From: Candidatus Gastranaerophilales bacterium
GTDB lineage: Bacteria; Cyanobacteriota; Vampirovibrionia; Gastranaerophilales; Gastranaerophilaceae
Assembly: GCA_944323585.1 (NCBI GenBank)
Contig: CALUTA010000057.1
Span: forward strand, 1-8,878
Reading direction: 5' to 3'
Length of the DNA stretch: 8,878 nt
Both the position numbers and the translations under genes were made by a program. Shown here piece after piece: positions 1-7,844 of this stretch. The notes under the pieces are model-generated. The model made no database searches and was not told where the DNA came from. It saw only the letters and a program-made list of their open reading frames with translations. Numbering within the stretch: the stretch's first letter is position 1; each line of letters starts with the position of its first letter.

Positions 1-116
1 TTGAGTGCGAAGCACGAGTTCACTTGCTCTATGTGAAGCGGTTACAATTGATTAGTGAGCAAAGCTCAGGTCGGGAGTTTCTTTGCGGTACTTTCTTGTC
101 GGTACAAGAAAGTACC
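1..116. repeat. Hairpin-rich intergenic element, probable dispersed repeat
   Basis: This gene-free stretch is packed with small inverted repeats. GTGC-gaa-GCAC lies at 5-15. TTGCTC at 24-29 pairs with GAGCAA at 57-62. GAGC-aaa-GCTC lies at 57-67. A perfect 13-bp stem (87-99 with 104-116, loop CGGT) closes the element. It is open in one frame from 24, but that reading is Cys-rich and runs through the hairpins and the promoter downstream, so I do not treat it as coding. Several GC-clamped hairpins in otherwise AT-rich DNA is typical of REP-like or MITE-like intergenic repeats. That it is multicopy is inference, because only one copy lies in this window. The first 36 bases could instead be the tail of a gene lying to the left; one frame is open to a TGA at 34-36. 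Confidence 0.4.
87..116. repeat. Perfect 13-bp stem-loop
   Basis: GGTACTTTCTTGT (87-99) and ACAAGAAAGTACC (104-116) are exact reverse complements around a 4-base loop. There is no clean T-run on either side, so a simple intrinsic terminator is unlikely. It fits better as the core of a repeated palindromic element. It lies about 170 bases upstream of the DUF2971 start and outside the predicted promoter. Confidence 0.6.
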
Positions 117-186
117 TTATTTCACTGCAAAAAAAATAATAAACATTATAAATTTCTATGTCGGGCTGAAAGCCAAACCTGCAACT

Positions 187-221
187 CTGCTTTTTTATTA
201 AGGCAGTGTTTTTATTTTATT
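187..221 (+). terminator. Terminator-like stem with T-rich tail
   Basis: CTGCTTT (187-193) pairs with AAGGCAG (200-206), giving seven pairs with one G-T wobble around a six-base loop. A T-rich tail follows (TGTTTTTATTTTATTTT from 207). This resembles a rho-independent terminator for a transcript arriving from the left. The stem is short, the tail is interrupted by A, and no upstream gene is visible in the window. It ends where the -35 region of the next promoter begins. Confidence 0.3.
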
Positions 222-251
222 TTGGTTTTTGGTCCGAAAATATGTTATAAT
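222..251 (+). promoter_or_regulatory. Extended -10 promoter for the DUF2971 gene
   Basis: A perfect TATAAT lies at 246-251 and is preceded by TG at the right spacing (TGTTATAAT, 243-251), an extended -10 for the housekeeping sigma factor. A weak -35-like TTGGTT (222-227) lies 18 bases upstream, which is acceptable because extended -10 promoters depend less on the -35. A start site near 258 would give a leader of about 27 bases. GGGAG at 270-274 serves as ribosome binding site, 10 bases before the ATG at 285. Confidence 0.6.
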
Positions 252-284
252 ATATATGTAAATTCGGTTGGGAGTTTTAGAAAA

Positions 285-1202
285 ATGCTTGATTATGACA
301 GTTTGCTTAAAAAAATTCCAAAGGTTAAAAAACTGCTTGACGACGGCTCTAACAGCAATCTTTACCACTATACAAAGCCCGAGAAGCTTTTGAGTATTCT
401 GGAATCCGGTACAATAAGGTTTTCCAATGCTCTTTATCTCAACGACAAAGAAGAAGTCACTTATTCGTACAAGCTTATTGTAAATTTAATTGACGAAATG
501 CCGGAACTTAACAAAAATTTGTTTTCGGAAATCAAAGAGCATTTTTACAAAAAATACAAAAATATTGTTGACGGTCAGGACAGTTTTAACAACAAATTTG
601 AATATTACACGATTTCTTTTTCAACCGACAGCGACAACCTGACTCTATGGAACAACTATTCAAAAGGTCAAACTTACACCGGCTACAATATCGGATTCTG
701 CAAAAAGGATTTGATTGCCGATATGGAAAAGCAGGGATTTCACTCTGTCTACGGCAATGTTATTTACTCAAAAGAAACCCAGACAACAATCCTGAAGCTT
801 ATTTTTGAAAGGTGGAACAAGCAGTTTGAAAAACTTGCACCTGCCAAAAAAACTCAAAAAACTATTGAAAAACAGCAGGATGTTTTTTTTGAACTTATTG
901 ACATATTGAGCATTGTCAGTTTGTTTTTCAAAAATCCTTATTTTAAAGACGAAAAAGAATACAGAATTATTTTCATAAGTCATTACAGTCCTGGCTCATA
1001 CAAGCAGACAAAAATATTTGAAAAAAACGGGCTTTTTATTCCTTATATTGAATACAAATTCCTTAAAAAGACCGTAAGCTCCATAAACATCGGGCCGACT
1101 CTGGATGAAAATATTTTCTACACAAGCACCTGCCGTATGTTATCTAATTTCGGCTATGACAAGAAAACTATCAACAGATCAAAAATTCCTCTCAGATATT
1201 GA
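285..1202 (+). CDS. DUF2971 family protein
   Basis: This is a 305-residue protein whose features match the DUF2971 family, whose biochemical function I do not know. The family landmarks are in order. LYHYT (27-31) is followed by a Leu-rich helix and RFSNALYLNDKEE (45-57). The central SFSTDSDNLTLWNNYSKG (111-128) leads into a GYNIGF strand (133-138). KDEKEYRIIF follows at 221-230, and SSINIGPTL near 265-273. The length is close to full for the family, so it looks intact. There is no signal peptide and no convincing membrane helix. The start at 285 is chosen over an in-frame ATG at 24 because a promoter and GGGAG ribosome site lie just before it and the upstream reading crosses hairpins. The His-Tyr near the N terminus and the late Glu-Lys-Glu-Tyr-Arg recall the spread catalytic layout of ADP-ribosyltransferase folds, but that is speculation. 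The gene stands alone and converges with the giant minus-strand gene. Confidence 0.85.
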   Translation: MLDYDSLLKKIPKVKKLLDDGSNSNLYHYTKPEKLLSILESGTIRFSNALYLNDKEEVTYSYKLIVNLIDEMPELNKNLFSEIKEHFYKKYKNIVDGQDSFNNKFEYYTISFSTDSDNLTLWNNYSKGQTYTGYNIGFCKKDLIADMEKQGFHSVYGNVIYSKETQTTILKLIFERWNKQFEKLAPAKKTQKTIEKQQDVFFELIDILSIVSLFFKNPYFKDEKEYRIIFISHYSPGSYKQTKIFEKNGLFIPYIEYKFLKKTVSSINIGPTLDENIFYTSTCRMLSNFGYDKKTINRSKIPLRY

Positions 1203-1206
1203 TTTA

Positions 1207-4200
1207 TTATGAGTGTTGAAAATATTCAGACTCTGCTATTAATTGCTTCAGATTGTCGTTGTTATAATTTTCGATAATTTTGAATTTTTCAAGAATATTT
1301 TGTTTGTATTTGAAACCTTCACGATATTCCGGAACGTTGATTTGGGATATCATATCGCAAATTGTCTTTAGCTGTTTCAATTCTGACTGGCATTCTCTCA
1401 AATCGGAATTTGTGATTTGAGAGATTCTGGCAAGTGCATTGTTTATGGTTTCTTCTAAAAGAATTTTGCTTGACAGTGCAGGATTTTCAGAAATTACTGT
1501 TTTGCTGTTATCCAGTGCTTCCAAAATAATTTTGACATTTTTTTTGTGGTTCAAATTACTTGTTTTCTTAATGTAATTTTCTTTTAATTTATCTATTTTT
1601 TGAACCATATTATCCGGAGTTTCTTCATTAATTTTTGCAAGTTCTTCCTGTAGTATTGAAACCTGTCTGTTTGTTGTTTTTATTATTGAAGCAGCTTTAT
1701 TTACAAGTTTTTTGTATTCTTCAACATCAAATTTTTTATCTTCAATTTGTAAAAATTTATCTGTTAAGCCTAATTTTTCGACAAACATGATTGCGGTGCT
1801 GTAATCATTTTCCAGCATTAAACTTCTGACCATATAATTAATCACTGCAGGGTCGTCCAGATTTGCTTCGGCACCTGTTATTTCATCAAAAAATCCGGAT
1901 GAGAAGTTTTTGAATTTGTATGTTGCAAGTGCCGGATTACCCAAATCTGCTGCATCCATTAACAACTCCTGCATCTCTATGATTGAAGCCAGTGCAAGGG
2001 CTGTCTGCAAATAATCTTTTTTTATGTTTTTTTCAAGATTTAATTCTTTTTTTCTTTCTTCTGTTTTTGCCTGAGCTATTTCTCCGTCTTTTGCGCAGAG
2101 TTCAATATACCGATCCAAAAGTTCTGTCGGATGATTCATGTAGTTGTATCTGGTGTACTCATCAATAAGCTTTTGTTCCAGTCTGGCAAGTTTATCTGCA
2201 TTATCGTTGTTTGTTTTGGATGGTGCAAGTTCTTTTTTTATAAAATTTTCGATTCCTTTTTGAACAGCAGTGATATATTCAGGTTGTATATTATTCTCTA
2301 TAAAATCTGATGCTGTATTATTGATTTTTTGCAAGTTATTATTAAATGATTTCTGCAGTCTGTTCTGTGAGGCATTAATTCTGCGATATTTACGAATTGC
2401 AGCCTTTAGTTTTTTGTACTCTTTTTGTTCTGCAATTTGTTCTTTGGAAATATTTGTAGATTTTTGAATAATATTTTTAAGTTCATTGTCAAACAATTTA
2501 TCGTCTGCATCATTTTTTGTATCGCAAAAAGCGGTAATTTTTTGTATTAATGCATCTGAATTATCTCCGGAAATTGAGAATGCATTTTCTGCATCCCCGA
2601 TTGCCGTAATTAGCTGCGGATAATACATTTTCTGTTCAAATTTGACACTATCTATTTCAGTTTTGAGTTTTTTGATATTTTGAAGCAATAAAACAAGCGT
2701 ATTGTAAAAATTTTCCCGTGTGTCTTTTGTTACTTTAGGAAGAACATATGCGGATATTTGGGATTTTAATTTTCTTGCGCCAAGAGTGTTGTCATATGCA
2801 GAGATGTTTATTTTTTGATATTCATCAACAAAAGCATTCAGGTCTTCTTTTACTTTATTCATATACTTGGGCGGAATGTCAGTTAAGAGTGCCGATTTAA
2901 GGACCTCTTTTAATTCCGCAATGTCTGATTCTATAAACTTATTTATATCGTCGTCAGAATTTATATTTCTGATTGCATTGATTTCACTTTTCCATTTGGC
3001 AAATATTTTTTTATAATCGCCTGCTGAGGCAGTTTGCGGAAGATCAAGCATTGCAAATGCCGCATTGATACTGCTTTGAATTGTTTTGTCATTACAATTT
3101 TCAGTGACAAATTCGCCGGTATATGAGTTTAGCAGTCTGCGTTGATTTTCATTTAATGTTTTATTGTCTGCGATTTCGCTTAAAATATTGTCAACTTTAT
3201 CTGTCAGATTGTAGATATACAAATTGCTCTTTTTATTATTAATTTTTTCTACTGACTCCTCAATATAAGTTTTTATAAGATTAATTTTGCTCTGCAGTGT
3301 TTGTTCATCTGAAATATTAATTTTAGGATATGCAGGCATGGCCTTATATTTTCTGTAGCCTTCATCTTTGTATTTGTTGAATAATTTTTCATAGTTCAAA
3401 GAGTTCAGTGATGTTGAGAATGACCTGTATAAATCATCATATGTTCTGCCTTTTTTATATGTTGCCCCGCGAACTTTTTTTTGCAATTTTTTGTATTGGA
3501 ATGCGGGTGAGGTTTCAGACAAATTGATGTCATTTAGAAGGTATTTTTGATAGACAAGATTTGCAATTTTTTGTCTTATTACGGGATTTGCAGCCCTATA
3601 TTTTACGAGAATATCATAGCCTGTATAATTTTTATATGCCATATCTTCGTCTGTCAAATCTTTTGTTATTTCGTTGAATTCTCTGGTTGTCATGTCCTGA
3701 AGCTGTCTGTAGATTTTGACGAAATCTTCATCTGTTTCAGGGTTGAATTTTCTGTCTATATATTTTTTAATGGCTTCATGTTTGTCAGTGTCTTTCAGTA
3801 AATCTTTCTCTTTAAAATAAAGTGCCTGCTGCAAATCTTTTGTCAGATTTTCTCTGATTTCTTGTTTTGCTTTCTGCGCATTGTCAGAAGGCGGGACTAT
3901 TTCGTCATATTGTTTCAGAAGCTTATTCACCATAAAATTTATTGTGTTTTTAAGGCTTCCGTCAAAAAGATTTTTTTCTTTGCTTGTATATACTGCAGTT
4001 TGAGTCAGAATTTTTATTTTATCTTCATCGCTGAGAGTAATATTGTTATTTCCCAGGGCTTTGTCGATAATATTGAGAAGATTGTTTTTATGTTTGTTCA
4101 AAGCATAAGCAAGAAGAATTTCAGGGCTTTTTGAAAAAGCATAATTAAAGTTCTGACGGGCTGTTTCTTTTTGTTTTGCTCTTAATTTTCCCAAATCGCT

Positions 4201-7200
4201 CACGGTATTTATACCGGCAAATTCTTTCCATAATGAAATGTAATCGTAAGAAAAATCAAGCGCTGCTTTTTCAAATACAACTTTCAAATTGTCGTTGTCA
4301 GGGAGCGCATCAAAATCGGCTTTTGATTTTATTTCATTTCGAAACGGAGTTATTTCGAGCCGTTTGTTAATTTCTTCAAGTTCTTTTGAATACAATTTTC
4401 CGGCATTCTCAATCCTGATTTTTCTTGCTTTTATTTCATCAAGCGTCATATTTGAGGCTAATGTTTCAAGACGATTAAGATATATGGTTTCAGGCATAAA
4501 GATGTTGTCTTTTATCATTGCAACAATATCTTCGGTTTTTTCGTTGTCTATTCCGGGCAGGATAATATCTGGCATGAGCGGAAATTGTCTTTCTGTATCA
4601 ACATTTTTTAATTTTTTAAGCATTTTGGAGTTAATATGTGAGGGTTGAATTTTGCCGTTTTTTTCCGTAAGATATTGTACAAAACTTCCGTTGCGCCAAT
4701 TTTCGTCGGTGATGTAGCCGTATTCGCCTCCGCGTCTGTCGCTGTAGTCGGTGCGAAGCAATCCTTTTGAATCTCGCCATACGTTTTCGTGTTCTGAAGA
4801 GCCCCAGGTGTTATCGTGGAAGATTATATCCTTTCCGTCTTTTTCCGCTATTTCTGCTATATATTGTGTATGCCAGCCGGTGCGGTCGTGAAATACGCTT
4901 GTTGTGGAAACACCTGAATGAGTTCCGTTCTTTATGCTGTCGACGGCTTTTTCTATATTTGTAACAGTATGGTAGGGGCTGTCGGTCAGTTGTTGAAGTA
5001 TTTTTGTCTGCTGCGCCTCATAAAGTCCGGAAGATCCTTCGGGAAGAGTCCAGTACATGCCAATGTTTACCCCGATTTTTCTGGCATGTTCTTCAAGAGG
5101 TTTCCTGATTTCTCTGTATATTTGGACAAGTTCTTTGTTTGTGTTGGCGGACATGTTGTTTAATGAATTCTGAATTTTTTTAAGGGTTTCTTTTTCGCCG
5201 TTTGTATATTTGTATAATTCAGGTCTGGAAATTTTGCCCTGACGGGAGGAAAATTCGTCTTCGGAGCGGATTTTATCTATAGCATTATATCTTGTTTGCA
5301 GAGTAATCAGTTCTTGGGTTGGAATTATTTTTCCTTCATTTTCCATTTTTTTGATTATTAGAAAATTCGGATTTGCGCTGGCAATTATGTTTTGATTTTT
5401 GTCACTCACAACAAGTGAATCCCTGAGGGCTGATATACCTTCCGAAATCCTGTTAAACTCGACAGCATATTGCTGTGTTACAGGATATAATTCTGATGCT
5501 GGAGCATTTTCATCAATATTGTTTGCAAGTTTAATTGTTTTTAAAATAGGTTCAAATTCGGGATTTTCCGGATTTTCTATGGCTTCCAGAACTATCTTAT
5601 ATGTTTCTGCAAGATCTTCCAACTGGTTTTTGTTGCCCATTTTGTTGTAAATCAAACGGTAGTCGGCTTCTGTCGGGTTTGCGGCAAGAATTTTCTGATA
5701 TTCATTCAGTTTATCTAAAATTTTCACTTTATTTTCGGGCAGTCCGATTGTTATTGAAAGATTCTTGAGCATGGATTTATCACCATTTTCAATACAATCT
5801 TTTGCGTATTGTATTTTATTTATTAATGCTCCGGTGCGTCCGTTGATTCCGAGCATTTTGTATAAATTGTCAAAATTTTCGGTTCTTATTGTGTCATAAT
5901 TGCTTTTAACTTCGTTTAATATTTCAAGAATTTGAGATTTATCTTCCGGAATGCCGAATTGTCTCGCAAAATATTCAGTATAAAGTTTGTTGCCCTGTTT
6001 AACTTTGTCGATATAATTTTGAAGAGTATCAGCAAGGTAGCTTTCGGTGTCAGGAACATTGTAATGTATCATTAAATCAGTTTGCATGTCATCATCAAGC
6101 AAAGCCATTATCATACTTGTACGATATGCGGCTGCCGCCTCAAATAAAATTCTGTCTTTTCTAATTTTTTTACTTATAGTTTTTGACGGTCTGATTGATT
6201 CCCCTATTGAGTTGCTCATTTCAATGAGGTCGCGTATATTGCCGGCATTAGATTCAAGGGCTTTTTCGTCAATCCGGTTTTTGAAAGTATCTTTGAAAAA
6301 TAATTTGATTTTGTTTTCCTTAACAATGCTTTCTTCATTTTTAATGAATGAATATGGTTTTATATTATCCTGCATTTTTTTTATCTGGATAGAATATGTT
6401 TTTTCAAGTTTAAGAAGATTGGACGTAATTGAGTGAATTTCAGATTGAGAAGCCGCCGGCAATATCTTTTTAACTTTTGAATATATTTCATTGTGCAAAT
6501 CAGAAATAAGGTTTACATCATTATTGAAACGTGCACTGCTATTTACATAATTAATGTTTTTTTCAATAGTTAATGCTTTTGCTCTGTCAATATTTTCTTT
6601 GGCTTTTAAAAGTGTTTGATAATAGGATTGCTTTGAATCAAATTCGTTGTCAAACGGAACTTGATAATGTGAATCTGCAAATGTGCCAAAATGCGCAGGA
6701 TCAAATGCTATATAATTTAATTCACTTTTATTATCAATGCCTGACATATCTGCTATGTTCATCCACTGGGTTGTCGAGGCATCAATAATTCGGTAGCCTT
6801 TATCCAAAGCATCATTAAAATCTATATATGCTTTATTTACCGGAATTTTTTTGTTTTCCCCCAGATGCGCAAGATCATAGACCATAATGTTTGGCGAATC
6901 GTCAAGTTCTGACAAAATGGTGTCTACATAATCAGTCTTGTATTCATATGACATAAGTTTTCTGACAATCGAAATTGCTGCGCACATCCCGTGATTTTTC
7001 TGGTTAATTGCTTTGGTATTCGGGATATTTGAGGTGTGTGAATTTATTACAATATCATTCAGCATCTCCGCCAGAACAATGGTTTTCTTGTCTTCAAGCT
7101 GAGGATTTATGTGATATTCGGGACTTAAAAAATAATTAAAACGATTAAGAATATATTTTTTCTGGGTTGTAGGAACTTCTGAGGAAACAATGAAGGCATC

Positions 7201-7677
7201 CAAATTTTTCTCAATATTTTTGATGTTTTTATTTTCCTGATGTTCTAATTGTTTGAAATCAATATTTTTTAACAGTTCATTTTTGAGTTTCAAAATTTCT
7301 GTTTCGTCAGGCGACAACTTCTGATTCTTTGAAAAAACATCATTGATTTTTGCGGAATATTTTTCCTTTAATATCGGGTTTGATATTGAAAGGGAATTAT
7401 ATATGGCATTTTTAATTTTTAATTTCCAGTCATTATTTGGTTTAGCGTCTGAGGGAATATTGCTTCCATATTTAAGATTTTCTCCCAGATCAATTAGAAA
7501 CCTGATATTGTTTTCCCCTGAATTTGTGCCAAGATTTTCTATTGCTTTGGAAATTCGTTTCTGGTTGTTGTCAGTCAAGGAATATTTATTGTCTTGTTTT
7601 AGTTGTGATGCGGTGTTTCTATCTTCCCTAATTCCTTTAAAAGCCGTCATTTTGGACGTTATATCATATATTTTCAT
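1207..7677 (-). CDS. Giant papain-like (C1-type) cysteine peptidase with split core and long helical extension
   Basis: This is an intact 2156-residue frame, about 250 kDa by rough estimate, with only seven cysteines. Residues 1-20 hold a short TAFKG motif (11-15) and no signal peptide. Residues 39-73 look like a small helical domain. The peptidase core is in two parts. The first has NQKNHGMC (225-232), with the oxyanion Gln226 six residues before Cys232, as in papain (Gln19, Cys25). The second has GWHTQY with His936 and HDNTWG with Asn956, like papain's NSWG, then GGEYGYITDENW (983-994), resembling the bleomycin hydrolase/aminopeptidase C ending. The usual Trp after the catalytic Cys is Ala233. 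Between the halves lie about 700 mostly helical residues, including 35-residue repeats (541-681). From about 1010 to the end it is Lys/Glu/Asn-rich helix with likely coiled coils (for example 1745-1790 and 1985-2060). I see no membrane segment. AGGA (7684-7687), six bases before the ATG, supports this start. Peptidase activity is predicted; its substrate and role are unknown. Confidence 0.85.
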   Translation of the reverse strand: MKIYDITSKMTAFKGIREDRNTASQLKQDNKYSLTDNNQKRISKAIENLGTNSGENNIRFLIDLGENLKYGSNIPSDAKPNNDWKLKIKNAIYNSLSISNPILKEKYSAKINDVFSKNQKLSPDETEILKLKNELLKNIDFKQLEHQENKNIKNIEKNLDAFIVSSEVPTTQKKYILNRFNYFLSPEYHINPQLEDKKTIVLAEMLNDIVINSHTSNIPNTKAINQKNHGMCAAISIVRKLMSYEYKTDYVDTILSELDDSPNIMVYDLAHLGENKKIPVNKAYIDFNDALDKGYRIIDASTTQWMNIADMSGIDNKSELNYIAFDPAHFGTFADSHYQVPFDNEFDSKQSYYQTLLKAKENIDRAKALTIEKNINYVNSSARFNNDVNLISDLHNEIYSKVKKILPAASQSEIHSITSNLLKLEKTYSIQIKKMQDNIKPYSFIKNEESIVKENKIKLFFKDTFKNRIDEKALESNAGNIRDLIEMSNSIGESIRPSKTISKKIRKDRILFEAAAAYRTSMIMALLDDDMQTDLMIHYNVPDTESYLADTLQNYIDKVKQGNKLYTEYFARQFGIPEDKSQILEILNEVKSNYDTIRTENFDNLYKMLGINGRTGALINKIQYAKDCIENGDKSMLKNLSITIGLPENKVKILDKLNEYQKILAANPTEADYRLIYNKMGNKNQLEDLAETYKIVLEAIENPENPEFEPILKTIKLANNIDENAPASELYPVTQQYAVEFNRISEGISALRDSLVVSDKNQNIIASANPNFLIIKKMENEGKIIPTQELITLQTRYNAIDKIRSEDEFSSRQGKISRPELYKYTNGEKETLKKIQNSLNNMSANTNKELVQIYREIRKPLEEHARKIGVNIGMYWTLPEGSSGLYEAQQTKILQQLTDSPYHTVTNIEKAVDSIKNGTHSGVSTTSVFHDRTGWHTQYIAEIAEKDGKDIIFHDNTWGSSEHENVWRDSKGLLRTDYSDRRGGEYGYITDENWRNGSFVQYLTEKNGKIQPSHINSKMLKKLKNVDTERQFPLMPDIILPGIDNEKTEDIVAMIKDNIFMPETIYLNRLETLASNMTLDEIKARKIRIENAGKLYSKELEEINKRLEITPFRNEIKSKADFDALPDNDNLKVVFEKAALDFSYDYISLWKEFAGINTVSDLGKLRAKQKETARQNFNYAFSKSPEILLAYALNKHKNNLLNIIDKALGNNNITLSDEDKIKILTQTAVYTSKEKNLFDGSLKNTINFMVNKLLKQYDEIVPPSDNAQKAKQEIRENLTKDLQQALYFKEKDLLKDTDKHEAIKKYIDRKFNPETDEDFVKIYRQLQDMTTREFNEITKDLTDEDMAYKNYTGYDILVKYRAANPVIRQKIANLVYQKYLLNDINLSETSPAFQYKKLQKKVRGATYKKGRTYDDLYRSFSTSLNSLNYEKLFNKYKDEGYRKYKAMPAYPKINISDEQTLQSKINLIKTYIEESVEKINNKKSNLYIYNLTDKVDNILSEIADNKTLNENQRRLLNSYTGEFVTENCNDKTIQSSINAAFAMLDLPQTASAGDYKKIFAKWKSEINAIRNINSDDDINKFIESDIAELKEVLKSALLTDIPPKYMNKVKEDLNAFVDEYQKINISAYDNTLGARKLKSQISAYVLPKVTKDTRENFYNTLVLLLQNIKKLKTEIDSVKFEQKMYYPQLITAIGDAENAFSISGDNSDALIQKITAFCDTKNDADDKLFDNELKNIIQKSTNISKEQIAEQKEYKKLKAAIRKYRRINASQNRLQKSFNNNLQKINNTASDFIENNIQPEYITAVQKGIENFIKKELAPSKTNNDNADKLARLEQKLIDEYTRYNYMNHPTELLDRYIELCAKDGEIAQAKTEERKKELNLEKNIKKDYLQTALALASIIEMQELLMDAADLGNPALATYKFKNFSSGFFDEITGAEANLDDPAVINYMVRSLMLENDYSTAIMFVEKLGLTDKFLQIEDKKFDVEEYKKLVNKAASIIKTTNRQVSILQEELAKINEETPDNMVQKIDKLKENYIKKTSNLNHKKNVKIILEALDNSKTVISENPALSSKILLEETINNALARISQITNSDLRECQSELKQLKTICDMISQINVPEYREGFKYKQNILEKFKIIENYNNDNLKQLIAESEYFQHS
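5635..6057 (-). repeat. Four tandem 35-residue helical repeats encoded in the giant gene
   Basis: Residues 541-681 divide into units starting at 541, 576, 611 and 646, of 35, 35, 35 and 36 residues. Each unit opens with Val/Ile/Leu, usually followed by Pro-Asp/Glu. It has a Leu/Ile-rich helix at unit positions 8-12 (LADTL, ILEIL, LINKI, ILDKL), a second helix around positions 26-33, and ends in hydrophobic-Gly (QFG, MLG, TIG, KMG). The preceding 35 residues (506-540), ending LMIHYN, may be a degenerate first unit, and residues 682-720 a degenerate last one. A two-helix unit of this length is typical of solenoid folds such as TPR and PPR, but I do not recognise a specific family. The repeat sits between the catalytic Cys and His of the peptidase. 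Confidence 0.6.
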
Positions 7678-7710
7678 TTAAAATCCTATTAAATATCATT
7701 TATTACGACA

Positions 7711-7739
7711 AGTATAATACAAATATTTTTAAGTTTAAA
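7711..7739 (-). promoter_or_regulatory. Promoter candidate for the giant gene
   Basis: Read on the minus strand, TTTAAA (7739-7734) resembles a -35 box with four of six consensus bases. It is separated by 17 bases from TATACT (7716-7711), a five-of-six -10 box. A start near 7704 would leave a leader of about 27 bases carrying the AGGA ribosome site. An overlapping TATTAT (7719-7714) could serve as an alternative -10. The surrounding DNA is so AT-rich that chance matches are expected, hence the modest confidence. Confidence 0.4.
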
Positions 7740-7844
7740 ACCTTAAAACAATATAATTTGTTATTTTGTTAAGGAATGTAAATTAATCCCGGAAAGATAA
7801 GTTTAATCTGTTTTAAATACAGCTGTAATTCAGTACCCAACCCC

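Noticed and set aside
161..180. GGCT-gaa-AGCC mini-hairpin
   Set aside because: It has only four pairs. It may be a decayed part of the upstream repeat, but it is too weak to list alone.
24..284. N-terminal extension of the DUF2971 frame from the ATG at 24
   Set aside because: It crosses several hairpins, the terminator-like stem and the extended -10 promoter. Its composition is unlike the rest of the protein, and a good ribosome site precedes the ATG at 285.
768..983. 71-codon minus-strand open frame inside the DUF2971 gene
   Set aside because: It is a Phe/Lys-rich shadow of the real gene with no recognisable protein features.
1211..1233. GAGT...ACTC weak inverted repeat just past the convergent stops
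   Set aside because: It has only four outer pairs with mismatches and no T-run on either strand, so it is not a believable terminator.
4289..4648. 119-codon plus-strand open frame opposite the giant gene
   Set aside because: It lies entirely opposite conserved-looking coding sequence, has no ribosome site of note and gives a hydrophobic shadow translation. The other plus-strand frames between 1983 and 7681 are rejected for the same reason.
7713..7757. Plus-strand TATAAT hexamers at 7713-7718 and 7752-7757 as rtcB promoters
   Set aside because: Neither has a fitting -35. Both would give leaders over 150 bases, and matches are common by chance in this AT-rich spacer.
7741..7774. Imperfect inverted repeat CCTTAA...TTAAGG in the divergent spacer
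   Set aside because: It has six outer pairs and then needs bulges. It is AT-rich, lies between gene starts where no terminator is expected, and is probably chance.
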